35,822 nt of DNA from positions 1 to 35,822 of the forward strand of contig DJRZ01000037.1 of assembly GCA_002440235.1 (NCBI GenBank). The letters run 5' to 3'. The translations under genes were made by a program, and so were the position numbers. The notes under the pieces are model-generated. The model made no database searches. It worked only from the letters and a program-made list of their open reading frames with translations, and had not been told where the DNA came from. Numbering within the stretch: position 1 is the stretch's first letter; each line of letters starts with the position of its first letter. The DNA comes from Alphaproteobacteria bacterium UBA6347 (GTDB lineage Bacteria > Pseudomonadota > Alphaproteobacteria > CAAGCB01 > CAG-977). Below, in pieces: positions 23,278 to 31,393 of this stretch.

Positions 23278-24510
23278 ATGACGTCATACATCGCCGCGGG
23301 AACGAACGACGGCAACCGCGAAAACAATCTGCTGTCGGCGCTGGAACGGTTGAAACGGATTTGCGCCGTCACGGGCGTGTCGCCGCTGTACGAAACCCCC
23401 GCCGCCCTGCTGTTCGACACGGCGCGGGACGACTGGAACAAACCGTATCTGAACTGCGTTTTTCAAATCGAAACGGACAAGGACGCCTTTTCCCTGCTGC
23501 GCGATTTGAAAAAGATCGAACGGGACATGGGACGGGGCGTTCACGAACGCTGGTCGCCCCGCGCGATCGATCTGGACATCGTCGAACACAACGGCGAACG
23601 GATCGACACGCCGGAACTGACCGTGCCGCACAAGCAATGCCTGAAACGGTCTTTCGTCCTTGATCCGCTGTCGTTTTTCAAACCCGTCGCCCCCGAACGC
23701 CTGTATTCGAAAACGCATCAGCCCATGGTGATGGGCATTTTGAACGTGACGCCCGATTCGTTTTCCGACGGCGGCAAGAACGACAAGATCGACGCTTTTG
23801 TTAAAAACGCCGAGGAATGGGAAAGCCGCCGTATCGCTTTTATCGACGTCGGCGCGGAATCGACGCGCCCCGACGCCGCGCCCGTTTCCGCCGCCGAGGA
23901 AACGCGCCGCCTGTCCGACGTGTTCGATTATATGAAAAACCGCGGGAAAACGCCGTTTTCGGCGCGGTTCAGCATCGACACCTATCATTTTGAAACGGCG
24001 CGGAAAGCGCTGGAAAGCGGATTCGACGCCCTGAACGACATTCACGGCTTGCGCGATCCGGAAATGCTGGCTTTGGCGCGCGAGCATTCGGACAAAACAT
24101 GCGTTTTCATGCACGACGAGGACATCAAATCCCTGCCGCCCGCGCGGACGGTTCCGGCGCTGGAAAGCTGGCTGGAACGCAAAATCGACATGTTGTTAAA
24201 CGGCGGACTGCGCCTGAAAAATCTGATTTTCGACCCCGGAATCGGATTCGGCAAGACGGCGTGCCAGTCGTTGCAAATTTTGCAGAACATCGAAAAGTTC
24301 CACCGTTTCGGATTGCGGATTCTGATCGGTCATTCGCGCAAATCGTTCATGAGGGTTTTTACGCCGAAACCGCCCGCGCGCAAAGACGTCGAAACGCTTG
24401 CCGTTTCGCTGAAAATCGCGGACAAGGTCGATGTTCTGCGCGTGCATACGCCCGTCGAACACGCCGAAGCCCTGCTGGCGGCGGCGCATACGGAAAATCA
24501 GTTTTTTTAA
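23278..24510 (+). CDS. folKP: Bifunctional HPPK-DHPS (FolK-FolP fusion)
   Basis: A 410-residue fusion catalysing two successive folate steps: pyrophosphorylation of 6-hydroxymethyl-dihydropterin and its condensation with p-aminobenzoate. The N-terminal HPPK domain (1 to about 145) has the signature RWSPRAIDLDI (91-101). The C-terminal DHPS domain (about 149-405) has MGILNVTPDSFSDGG (152-166), DVGAESTRP (190-198), FDPGIGFGKT and GHSRKSF. Separate genes are the rule in most proteobacteria; such fusions are known in some intracellular bacteria and in plants. AAGGATT precedes the ATG. A terminator lies just downstream, inside the end of the convergent gene. Confidence 0.94.
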   Translation: MTSYIAAGTNDGNRENNLLSALERLKRICAVTGVSPLYETPAALLFDTARDDWNKPYLNCVFQIETDKDAFSLLRDLKKIERDMGRGVHERWSPRAIDLDIVEHNGERIDTPELTVPHKQCLKRSFVLDPLSFFKPVAPERLYSKTHQPMVMGILNVTPDSFSDGGKNDKIDAFVKNAEEWESRRIAFIDVGAESTRPDAAPVSAAEETRRLSDVFDYMKNRGKTPFSARFSIDTYHFETARKALESGFDALNDIHGLRDPEMLALAREHSDKTCVFMHDEDIKSLPPARTVPALESWLERKIDMLLNGGLRLKNLIFDPGIGFGKTACQSLQILQNIEKFHRFGLRILIGHSRKSFMRVFTPKPPARKDVETLAVSLKIADKVDVLRVHTPVEHAEALLAAAHTENQFF

Positions 24511-24515
24511 CGGGT

Positions 24516-25637
24516 TCAGCGGGATTCCCGCTGTTTTTTCAGCGTTTGAGCCATCGCGCCGGCGATGTTCGCCGTTTGCCGGCGTTCGTTTTGGGCGTTG
24601 CGCGCCCCCGACGGGAAAGCTTTGAAACCTTTGCGCATAAAAGCTTTGATTTTTTCGCCTTTCAGCTTTTCGACGTCGGCGGGCGTCGCCTGTTTGATGT
24701 CCGCCAGTTTGGTGTTTTCGACGCCCGTGTCCAGATTGACGTTCGGGACGGCTTTTAAAAACGCTTTTTTGACGCCGTCCCTGATGTATTTTTCCGCCGC
24801 CGCGATATAGACCGTTCCCAGCGCGACGGCGTCGGCGGTCAGTCCTTTCAGCGTTTGGGCGACCGTTTTGCCCGTCACGGGGTGCTTGTAGGATTCGAAA
24901 TCCCGCAGAATCGGCGGCATCGCGCGGTCGTTCTGGTAAAATCCGGAAACCGCCAGTCCCAGACGTCCGTCCAGCGCGTTGTCCAAAGCGCGCAAAGTCC
25001 TGCCCAGCGGCTGGTTTTGCGTCACGCGTCCGACAAACAGCTGCATTTTCATGCTGTTTTTGAAAACGGGGGTCAGATCCTGACCGACGCCGTAGGCTTT
25101 TTCATAGCTTTTGCAGAAAAAGGACGGAACGACGGCGTTCGTCCGTCTGTCGTTCGCGACCTGTTTGAACGGTTTGAATGTGTCCAGCGACAATCTCTTT
25201 TCGCGCAGGAAATGCACGTCCAGCCACGTTTCGATGTAGCGGTGGCGCGTTTTCGCCAGATCGACGTGCTTTTGATCCGGATTGTTTTCGGGAACCTGAC
25301 TGCCCGAAACGCTGTACACGAACGGGTGAAACGTCGCGTCGACCGCCGCGTGCGACAGGAATCCGTACACGAACGCCCGTTTCATCGCCTGCCGGTCGGG
25401 ATTTTTTTCGGCGCGCGCGTCGTCCATCATTTCGATTATCACGGCGCGGGTGTCGTCGCCCAGCCCGCCGTGGATTTTCGTCGCCAGCTTCGGCTGGGAC
25501 CCGTATAGAAAAGCGTCGTGCGCAATCGCGCCCATGTGATAGGCGGCGGGATTTTCCCCCGTGTCTTTTCGCGCCGCGGGGGACAGTTTTTCACGAATTT
25601 CGTCGGCGAAAACAACGTGCGTCAAATCTCTGGGCAT
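24516..25637 (-). CDS. Zinc-dependent phospholipase C-like protein
   Basis: A 373-residue protein resembling the zinc-dependent phospholipase C fold (Zn_dep_PLPC). Candidate metal ligands cluster near the N-terminus: His34 and His40-Asp41 in AYHMGAIAHDAF, then His96, Asp100 and His104 in GFLSHAAVDATFHPF. The first residues (MPRDLTHVVFADEI) match the family's usual start. No signal peptide is evident, so it is probably cytoplasmic, unlike secreted toxins. The ATG at 25637, with AAAGGAAA upstream, is preferred over an in-frame start at 25730. The C-terminal third is Lys/Ala-rich and not assigned. Enzymatic activity is unproven. Confidence 0.8.
   Translation of the reverse strand: MPRDLTHVVFADEIREKLSPAARKDTGENPAAYHMGAIAHDAFLYGSQPKLATKIHGGLGDDTRAVIIEMMDDARAEKNPDRQAMKRAFVYGFLSHAAVDATFHPFVYSVSGSQVPENNPDQKHVDLAKTRHRYIETWLDVHFLREKRLSLDTFKPFKQVANDRRTNAVVPSFFCKSYEKAYGVGQDLTPVFKNSMKMQLFVGRVTQNQPLGRTLRALDNALDGRLGLAVSGFYQNDRAMPPILRDFESYKHPVTGKTVAQTLKGLTADAVALGTVYIAAAEKYIRDGVKKAFLKAVPNVNLDTGVENTKLADIKQATPADVEKLKGEKIKAFMRKGFKAFPSGARNAQNERRQTANIAGAMAQTLKKQRESR
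24517..24539 (+). terminator. Intrinsic terminator of folK-folP
   Basis: CAGCGGG (24517-24523), loop ATT, CCCGCTG (24527-24533) and T6 (24534-24539) form a textbook terminator 6 bases after the folK-folP stop. It is embedded in the last codons of the convergent phospholipase-like gene. Confidence 0.88.
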
Positions 25638-25807
25638 GGGCGTTTCCTTTCTGCCGCCGATGATAAAAGAGTTTTCGAAAAAATCAAGTTTTTTTGTCGA
25701 AAAACACGGCATTTCCGGACGCGCCGTCAAAAAATTTCAAATCGTTCTTTTGTTTTTCGCAAAGAAGCCTATAATCAACGCCTTGATTTTGTAAAGGAGA
25801 TTTTAAA

Positions 25808-26797
25808 ATGGCTAAAACGTCATGGAAAGCGGGAACGATGTTATATCCTTTGCCGCCTGTTATGGTTACTTGCGGCACGATGGAAAAACCGAACGTGCTG
25901 ACGGTCGCGTGGACGGGGATCGTCAATTCCGAACCCGCGATGACGTACATTTCGGTTCGTCCGTCGCGTTATTCGCACGAACTGATTTCGGAAAACAAGG
26001 AGTTTGTCATCAACCTGACGACGGCGAAAACGCTGAAAGCCGCCGATTTCTGCGGCGTCAAGTCGGGACGCGACGTCGATAAGTTCGCCGAAGCCGGTTT
26101 GACCCCCGTCGCCGCGACGGCGGTCAAAGCCCCCTTGATCGCGGAATCGCCGCTCAGCCTCGAATGCCGCGTGACGGAGGTCAAACGTCTGGGATCGCAC
26201 GACATGTTCTTGGCGGAAATCGTCGCGGTCGACGTCGACGACGGCTATCTGGACGCCGACGGCAAATTCAGGTTGGAAGACAGCGGGCTGATCGCGTTCT
26301 GCCACGGCGGTTATTACGCCTTGGGCGGCAAAGTCGGTTCTTTCGGCTTTTCCGTTGAAAAGAAAAAATCCCGCAAACAGCGCATCACGGAAATCAAGCA
26401 CGAACGCCGCGCGCTGAAAAAACAGCTGGACAAAGCCGAACGCAGGGCGGCTGAAAAAACGACCGGACGCGAGGACGCCGTCGAAGAGGAAACGCCCCGT
26501 AAAATCTATAAAAAAGATTTCCGCAAAACGGAAAAACGTTTTGAAAAGCGTGAAGACGGTTTTGAAAAGAAGCCGTTTAAAAAACGCGACGGGAAACCTT
26601 TTGAACGGCGCGGGGAAAAGCCGTTCGACAAACGGGAACGCTTTGAACGCAAGTTTGATAAAAAGCCGTTCAAATCCGACCGTTTCGACCGCGGCGAACG
26701 CGATTTCGACGAACCGCGCAAGCCGTTTAAGAAACCGTTCGCCAAAAAGCCCGCTTTCGACAAAGCCAAAGCGCCGCGCAAACCGTTTAAAAAATAA
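25808..26797 (+). CDS. Flavin reductase-like protein with long basic C-terminal tail
   Basis: A 329-residue protein. Residues 1 to about 185 form a flavin reductase-like (FMN-binding split barrel) domain, with PVMVTCGTMEKPNVLTVAWTG at the start and the YISVRPSRYSHELI and FVINLTTAK segments. It probably binds FMN and reduces flavin or another acceptor. From about 186 the protein becomes a Lys/Arg/Glu-rich helix and then low-complexity sequence with seven KPF motifs (KKPFKK, GKPFER, EKPFDK and so on) to the end. Such tails occur on RNA-binding proteins but are unexpected on a flavin reductase. AAAGGAG gives a strong ribosome binding site. TATAAT at 25770-25775 is a likely -10. Confidence 0.88.
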   Translation: MAKTSWKAGTMLYPLPPVMVTCGTMEKPNVLTVAWTGIVNSEPAMTYISVRPSRYSHELISENKEFVINLTTAKTLKAADFCGVKSGRDVDKFAEAGLTPVAATAVKAPLIAESPLSLECRVTEVKRLGSHDMFLAEIVAVDVDDGYLDADGKFRLEDSGLIAFCHGGYYALGGKVGSFGFSVEKKKSRKQRITEIKHERRALKKQLDKAERRAAEKTTGREDAVEEETPRKIYKKDFRKTEKRFEKREDGFEKKPFKKRDGKPFERRGEKPFDKRERFERKFDKKPFKSDRFDRGERDFDEPRKPFKKPFAKKPAFDKAKAPRKPFKK

Positions 26798-26804
26798 AAA
26801 ACGA

Positions 26805-26840
26805 TCCCCTTCGGCGCGAAACCGGAGGGGAATTTTTTTT
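26805..26840 (+). terminator. Intrinsic terminator of the flavin reductase gene
   Basis: A 10-base-pair stem (26805-26814 with 26822-26831, one G-T wobble) is followed by T8 at 26833-26840. Confidence 0.9.
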
Positions 26841-26845
26841 GCATG

Positions 26846-26878
26846 AAAAAAAGACCGGATTCAAACGTTCGGTCTTTT
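26846..26878 (-). terminator. Intrinsic terminator of gpt
   Basis: AAAAGACCG (26849-26857) and CGGTCTTTT (26870-26878) pair over 9 bases. Reading leftward the stem runs into a T-tract (through 26846), 26 bases after the gpt stop. It could also work weakly rightward. Confidence 0.8.
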
Positions 26879-26903
26879 GTTTCGTAAAGCTTAAAGCAAA
26901 ACT

Positions 26904-27380
26904 TTAATCTTCTTTGCGCCGCACCAGCGGAGAAGCGGGGGACATTTCGGCTTCCCACGGGAACAGGATCCACGTGTCCTGATCGACGGGCAGGACGAAA
27001 TCGTCGACGACTTCCTGTCCTTTGGGCTTGGCGTACATCGTGACGAAATAGGCTTTGGGCATCAGTTTGCGGATAATGCGTCCCGTTCTGCCGGAATCGA
27101 CCAGATCGTCGACGACCAAAACGCCTTCGCCGTCGGTTTCGGGGACTTTCAGCAGCGACGCTTCGCTGCCGCGGTCTTCTTCGTCGTATCCGACGACGCA
27201 AATCGTGTCAATCCAGCGGATTTCCAGCTCGCGCGCCAGAACGGCGGCGGGGAACAGACCGCCGCGGGTGACGCAGACGATTTTTTTCAAATCCTTGCGG
27301 TCGATCAGCTTTTCCGCCAAAGCGCGGGCGTCGCTGTGGAATTGTTCCCATGAAATGGTTAAATAGCGCGGTTTGGTCAT
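26904..27380 (-). CDS. gpt: Xanthine-guanine phosphoribosyltransferase
   Basis: A purine salvage enzyme converting guanine or xanthine plus PRPP to GMP or XMP. The 158-residue protein parallels E. coli Gpt along its length: VTRGGLFPAAVLAREL, IDTICVVGYD, and the PRPP loop VLVVDDLVDSGRT (about 87-99). PKAYFVTMYAKPKG and DQDTWILFPWE also match. The ATG at 27380 with AAAGGAG upstream is chosen over an in-frame TTG at 27452. A possible promoter (TTGATT-16-TACAAA, 27452-27425) lies just upstream. A terminator follows, so it may be monocistronic although the TlpA-like gene precedes it on the same strand. Confidence 0.94.
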   Translation of the reverse strand: MTKPRYLTISWEQFHSDARALAEKLIDRKDLKKIVCVTRGGLFPAAVLARELEIRWIDTICVVGYDEEDRGSEASLLKVPETDGEGVLVVDDLVDSGRTGRIIRKLMPKAYFVTMYAKPKGQEVVDDFVLPVDQDTWILFPWEAEMSPASPLVRRKED

Positions 27381-27476
27381 TCGGAAAGCTCCTTTGTTTG
27401 CCGCCGTAAGATTGTGGAAACCTCTTTGTAGAACTTTTTGCGGCAGAATCAAGCTTTTTTTGAAAAGGTCAGGGAA

Positions 27477-28208
27477 TCAAAGGCGGTTGAACCAGCTTTT
27501 GATTTCCCGCGCGGGGCGTTCCGGCGGCGGGGGGACGGACTCCGCGGGCGGGGGCGGAACGTTTCGGTCGGCGCCGTTTTGACCGAAGGCGGCGGATTCC
27601 ATCGATTTTTGCCGGCGGCGTTCTTGTTTTTCCCGCTCCTCGCGTTCCAGACGTTCGGCTTCCCGTTTCTTGGCTTGGCGAATCAGATCGCGGATCTGCG
27701 CCTTGATTTTCGCGCCGTCCCATTCGACGATGCCGCGAATCCGCCCGATTTCGCGTCCCTGTTCGTCGATCAAAAGGGTGGTCGGCATGCCGTTGACGTT
27801 CGCGGCTTTGGAAAAAGAACCGCGCGTGTCGGAATAGATCCGCAAATGCTTTATGCCGCGGTTGACCCAGAAACGCCGCAGCAAAGGCAGCGGTTCGACG
27901 TCCGACGACAGCGCGACGACCTGAAACTTCACGCCGCCCATGTCGCCTTCCAGCCTGTCCAGCATCGGCAGTTCGATCACGCACTGGGCGCACGACGTCG
28001 ACCAGATGTTGACCAGCAGGATTTTGCCGCGAAACCGCGCCAGCGAGATCATCTTGCCGTTTTCGTTCATAAACTGCGTCGACGGCGCGGGAAACGGCGT
28101 CGGAGAGATGTCGAACGTCTGCGGCAAAACCTGTTTTCGCGCCGTTCGGGCGAACCCCGGCGGCGACCACAGAACCAAAAACAGCAGAAAGACGGCGGAA
28201 AGCTTCAT
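27477..28208 (-). CDS. TlpA-like exported thioredoxin
   Basis: A 243-residue periplasmic thiol-disulfide protein. Residues 1-20 form a signal peptide (ending PPGFA). A TlpA/ResA-type thioredoxin domain (about 35-190) has the redox pair C73-AQ-C76 in STSCAQC and the cis-proline motif GMPTT. Such proteins reduce periplasmic cysteines, for example in cytochrome maturation. The last 55 residues are an added charged helix (AKKREAERLEREEREKQERRR) and Pro-rich segment, unusual for the family. In several alphaproteobacteria a tlpA gene lies divergent from argH-lptM-lysA; here it is directly divergent from lptM and argH is absent. Confidence 0.86.
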   Translation of the reverse strand: MKLSAVFLLFLVLWSPPGFARTARKQVLPQTFDISPTPFPAPSTQFMNENGKMISLARFRGKILLVNIWSTSCAQCVIELPMLDRLEGDMGGVKFQVVALSSDVEPLPLLRRFWVNRGIKHLRIYSDTRGSFSKAANVNGMPTTLLIDEQGREIGRIRGIVEWDGAKIKAQIRDLIRQAKKREAERLEREEREKQERRRQKSMESAAFGQNGADRNVPPPPAESVPPPPERPAREIKSWFNRL

Positions 28209-28309
28209 GTCGACCCCGAAAAAATCCTGCGCACAGCATAAAAAAAAAGGGTGAATAAGTTTTTAACAGTTGTTATCTTTGCAAAAACGAACAACCGAAG
28301 GGGGCTTTG

Positions 28310-28531
28310 ATGAAAAAAATCCTTGCCGTTTTCTTTTGCGCGCTGTGTCTGACGGGGTGCGGCAAACGCGGAAAGCTGGATTTTCCGCCGGAAACGACTT
28401 ATCCGCGCCAATATCCCGCGCGCCGCGAACCGACCGTCGCGCCGAAACCCGCGCCGACCGCGCCGGCGGCGGAAACGGACGCGCCCGAAAGCCTTGAAGA
28501 CCTGAACCGCATGATGGAATCGGAAAAATGA
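28310..28531 (+). CDS. lptM: LptM-like small lipoprotein
   Basis: A 73-residue lipoprotein. The signal peptide MKKILAVFFCALCLTGC is lipidated at Cys17, followed directly by GKRGKLDFPP, the short motif typical of LptM (YifL). LptM assists oxidative maturation of the LptDE lipopolysaccharide translocon in enterobacteria. The rest is Pro/Ala/Glu-rich and probably disordered. Location directly before lysA, overlapping it as ATGA, is the classical lptM-lysA arrangement. AAGGGGG precedes the ATG; the in-frame TTG three bases earlier is not favoured. Confidence 0.86.
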   Translation: MKKILAVFFCALCLTGCGKRGKLDFPPETTYPRQYPARREPTVAPKPAPTAPAAETDAPESLEDLNRMMESEK

Positions 28532-29787
28532 ATCATTTTCACTATCGCGACGGAAAACTGCGCATTGACGAAACGGCGGTCGAAACCGTCGCGCGCGCCG
28601 TGCCCACCCCCTTTTACCTGTATTCGCAGGGCGAAATCGTCGACCGTTTCCGCGCGTTCGACGGCGCGGCGAAAAGGCGTCTGAAATCGCACCTGACCTG
28701 TTTCGCGGTCAAAAGCAACTTCAATCCCGCGATTGTCGGTCTGCTGGCGAAACAGGGCGCGGGCGCGGACATCGTTTCGGGCGGCGAGCTGCTGCTGGCG
28801 CTGAAATCGGGTGTCCCCGCGGATAAAATCGTTTATTCGGGCGTCGGCAAAACGGCGGAGGAGTTGAAACTCGCCGTTGAAACGGGCATTAAGCGAATCA
28901 ACGTCGAATCGGCGGAGGAAGCCGTCCTGCTGAACGAAATCGCCGTTTCGTCGGGAAAAAAGGCCGACATCGCCCTGCGCGTCAATCCCGACGTCGACGC
29001 GCGCACGCACGACAAAATCGCGACGGGCAGAGCCGAAAACAAATTCGGCGTCGACTGGACGCGCGCGCGCGAACTTTACCGCGATTTTTCCGCCGCGGCG
29101 GGGCTGAACCCCGTCGGCATTGACGTCCATGTCGGATCCCAGCTGCTGGAAATCGAACCGTTCGCGGAAACGTTCGAACGCGCGGCACAAATCGCGCGGC
29201 TGTTGCGCGCGGACGGCGTCGCGATTTCGTCGATCGACGTCGGCGGCGGTCTGGGCGTCGCGTACAAACCGGCGGACGCGGCTTTGTCCCCCGACGCCTA
29301 TATGGAAACGGCGGCGCGGATTTTGGGCGGCGAAGACTGCGAAATCATTTTCGAACCGGGGCGTTTTCTGGTCGCGGACGCGGGCGTTTTGATTTCGCGC
29401 GTCGTTCGCGTCAAACAGGCGCGCGACAGGCGTTTTCTGGTGCTGGACGCGGGCATGAACGATTTGGTGCGCCCCGCGATGTACGACGCCTGGCACAACG
29501 TGCTTCCCGTCAGACAGGGGGGCGAGGATCGAAGTTACGACGTCGTCGGTCCCGTGTGCGAAAGCGGCGACGTGTTCGGCAAGGCGCGCGTCCTGCCGGA
29601 AATGAAGGCGGGCGATTTGGTCGCGATCGAAACGGCGGGGGCTTACGGCGCGGCGATGGCGTCGAATTACAACTTCCGCCCCCTGTGCGCCGAGGTCTTG
29701 GCGAACGGCGGCGATTACGCCGTTATCCGCGAACGCCAGAGCATGGACGACATGCTGAAAAACACGCGTCCCGCGCCGTGGCTGTGA
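28528..29787 (+). CDS. lysA: Diaminopimelate decarboxylase
   Basis: A PLP enzyme that decarboxylates meso-diaminopimelate to L-lysine in the cytoplasm, drawing on the same pool used for peptidoglycan. The 419-residue protein has the PLP lysine Lys62 in CFAVKSNFNP, HVGSQ, the glycine-rich phosphate-binding GGGLGVAY, EPGRFLVADAG and CESGDVFG with the inter-subunit active-site cysteine. MASNYNFRPL near the end is also conserved. It overlaps lptM by four bases (ATGA), so translation is probably coupled. The convergent zinc-ribbon gene ends three bases beyond. Confidence 0.96.
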   Translation: MNHFHYRDGKLRIDETAVETVARAVPTPFYLYSQGEIVDRFRAFDGAAKRRLKSHLTCFAVKSNFNPAIVGLLAKQGAGADIVSGGELLLALKSGVPADKIVYSGVGKTAEELKLAVETGIKRINVESAEEAVLLNEIAVSSGKKADIALRVNPDVDARTHDKIATGRAENKFGVDWTRARELYRDFSAAAGLNPVGIDVHVGSQLLEIEPFAETFERAAQIARLLRADGVAISSIDVGGGLGVAYKPADAALSPDAYMETAARILGGEDCEIIFEPGRFLVADAGVLISRVVRVKQARDRRFLVLDAGMNDLVRPAMYDAWHNVLPVRQGGEDRSYDVVGPVCESGDVFGKARVLPEMKAGDLVAIETAGAYGAAMASNYNFRPLCAEVLANGGDYAVIRERQSMDDMLKNTRPAPWL

Positions 29788-29790
29788 CGG

Positions 29791-30585
29791 TTATTTAAAG
29801 TCGTATTTTTCCAGTGTTACGACTGCTTTCGCCGTTTTGGCGGGCGGTCGTTCGATTTTGATTTCGACCTTTTCCATACCGTGCGGCGGCAGGACGGCGA
29901 CGGGGGAATCGACGGTCGCCGTCGTCAGCGGGCGGTCGTTTTCGTCGGAAAAGCGCACGGAGAAGGTTTTGGGGAAAATTTCCCTGTCCGTATTGTTGAA
30001 CGCGGCGGAACGCAACAGCAGATAGGTTTTGTATTCCTCTTGCGTCGTTTCATAGGCGACCGACCGCATCGTAACGGGCGGACGTTGCGGCGCGCGGAAG
30101 AAAAACAGGTACACCCCCGCCGCGACGGCGGTCAGACCGACAAAGTACAGCGGCAGAATCCATTTCAGAAAAGCGGGCGGTTTGACGGCTTTTTTCGCGG
30201 GTCGGAAAAAATCGTCGCTGAAAACGGGAATGTCCGCCGTTTTGATTTCGTCCGCCCCCGTTTCGTTTTCCCCGACGTTAAGAAACGGGTCGGGAATGTC
30301 CCGAACGCCTTTGCCCGCGTTTTCGAAATCGAACTCTTCGCGGTTTTCGATTTTTTCCAAATCGATGCCGTTTTTCAGATCGTTTTCCGTTTCAAGCCGT
30401 TCTTCGGCGGCGGCGACGGGGTCGGTCGCGCCGGTTTCGGGCGAGTCTTCGGGATCGGGCGCGTCGTCGTCGCCGTCGATTCCCCAAACGCAGCCGCATT
30501 TCATGCAACGGAACTGCGCGCCTTCCTCCCGCGCGGCGTCGGGTATGTCATAAGTCGTCAAACATTGCGGGCAAGTGATCAGCAT
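29791..30585 (-). CDS. Zinc-ribbon (MJ0042-type) membrane protein with DUF3426-like domain
   Basis: A 264-residue protein. The N-terminal zinc ribbon has Cys5, Cys8, Cys27 and Cys30 (ITCPQC ... FRCMKC) and is expected in the cytoplasm. A long acidic region follows (about 35-115). A single membrane segment (about 139-163) leads to a C-terminal beta-rich domain (about 175-264) like DUF3426, presumably periplasmic. AGGAAA precedes the ATG. Its position divergent from ftsE is conserved in alphaproteobacteria, hinting at a link to division or envelope control; molecular function unknown. Confidence 0.85.
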   Translation of the reverse strand: MLITCPQCLTTYDIPDAAREEGAQFRCMKCGCVWGIDGDDDAPDPEDSPETGATDPVAAAEERLETENDLKNGIDLEKIENREEFDFENAGKGVRDIPDPFLNVGENETGADEIKTADIPVFSDDFFRPAKKAVKPPAFLKWILPLYFVGLTAVAAGVYLFFFRAPQRPPVTMRSVAYETTQEEYKTYLLLRSAAFNNTDREIFPKTFSVRFSDENDRPLTTATVDSPVAVLPPHGMEKVEIKIERPPAKTAKAVVTLEKYDFK

Positions 30586-30613
30586 TTTCGTTTCCTGTGA
30601 TTTTTGATATGGT

Positions 30614-30642
30614 ATTATGCAGATTTGCGTATAAAATGTTAA
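30614..30642 (-). promoter_or_regulatory. Promoter of the zinc-ribbon gene
   Basis: Reading leftward, TTAACA (30642-30637) and CATAAT (30619-30614) with a 17-base spacer, about 30 bases before the ATG. A rightward candidate for ftsE (TTGATA 30604-30609, TATAAA 30630-30635, spacer 20) overlaps it. Confidence 0.5.
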
Positions 30643-30670
30643 ATCATTTTTTCAACAACGGGGGCGAACG

Positions 30671-31393
30671 GTGCCTGAAACCAATGTCATGGAATTTGAT
30701 GCCGTCGGTCTGCGCTACGGTCAGGGTGCGGAGGTTTTGCGCGACGTGTCGTTCGCTCTGCCGGCGGGGTCGTTCCATTTTTTGACGGGGGAAAGCGGCG
30801 CGGGGAAAACGTCTTTGCTCAGCCTGCTGTATCTGACGCGCGCGCCGACGCGCGGCACCGTCCGCCTGTTCGGCAGGGACGTCCGGAGCATTCCCCGCGG
30901 TGAACTGCCCGAACTGCGCCGTCAAATCAGTTTCGTTTTTCAGGATTTCCGTCTGCTGGATCACTTGTCGGCGGTGGACAACGTGGCTTTGCCTCTGCGC
31001 GTGGCGGGCTATGACGAATCGGACGTCCGCAAGCGCGTTTCCGAACTGCTGATCTGGGTCGGACTGGGGGCGCATCTGAACGCCAAGCCGCCGACGCTGT
31101 CCGGCGGTCAAAAGCAAAGCGTCGCCATCGCCCGCGCGATCGTCACGCGTCCGCGGATTTTGCTGGCGGACGAACCGACGGGCAACCTCGACGACCGTTC
31201 CGCCGCGCGCCTGATGCGCCTGTTCGTCGAATTGAACCGCCACGGGACGACGGTCGTCATCGCGACCCACAACGAAGGGCTGATCAAATCGTTCGCCTAT
31301 CCGCGCATGCATTTGTCGAACGGGCGGCTGGCGATTTACCCCGTCGGCTACACCCCCGATTTTTCCAAGGAGTCGAACCGTGTTCAGGCGTAG
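30671..31393 (+). CDS. ftsE: Cell division ATP-binding protein FtsE
   Basis: The ATPase of the FtsEX complex at the divisome, which drives FtsX and through it activates periplasmic peptidoglycan hydrolases. The 240-residue protein has Walker A GESGAGKTS (40-48), the Q-loop VFQDFRLLDHL typical of FtsE, signature LSGGQKQS (the usual arginine is Lys here), Walker B ILLADEPTGNLD and the switch histidine IATHNE. The start is GTG with GGGGGCG upstream. It overlaps ftsX by 14 bases, so the two are co-translated. Confidence 0.95.
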   Translation: MPETNVMEFDAVGLRYGQGAEVLRDVSFALPAGSFHFLTGESGAGKTSLLSLLYLTRAPTRGTVRLFGRDVRSIPRGELPELRRQISFVFQDFRLLDHLSAVDNVALPLRVAGYDESDVRKRVSELLIWVGLGAHLNAKPPTLSGGQKQSVAIARAIVTRPRILLADEPTGNLDDRSAARLMRLFVELNRHGTTVVIATHNEGLIKSFAYPRMHLSNGRLAIYPVGYTPDFSKESNRVQA

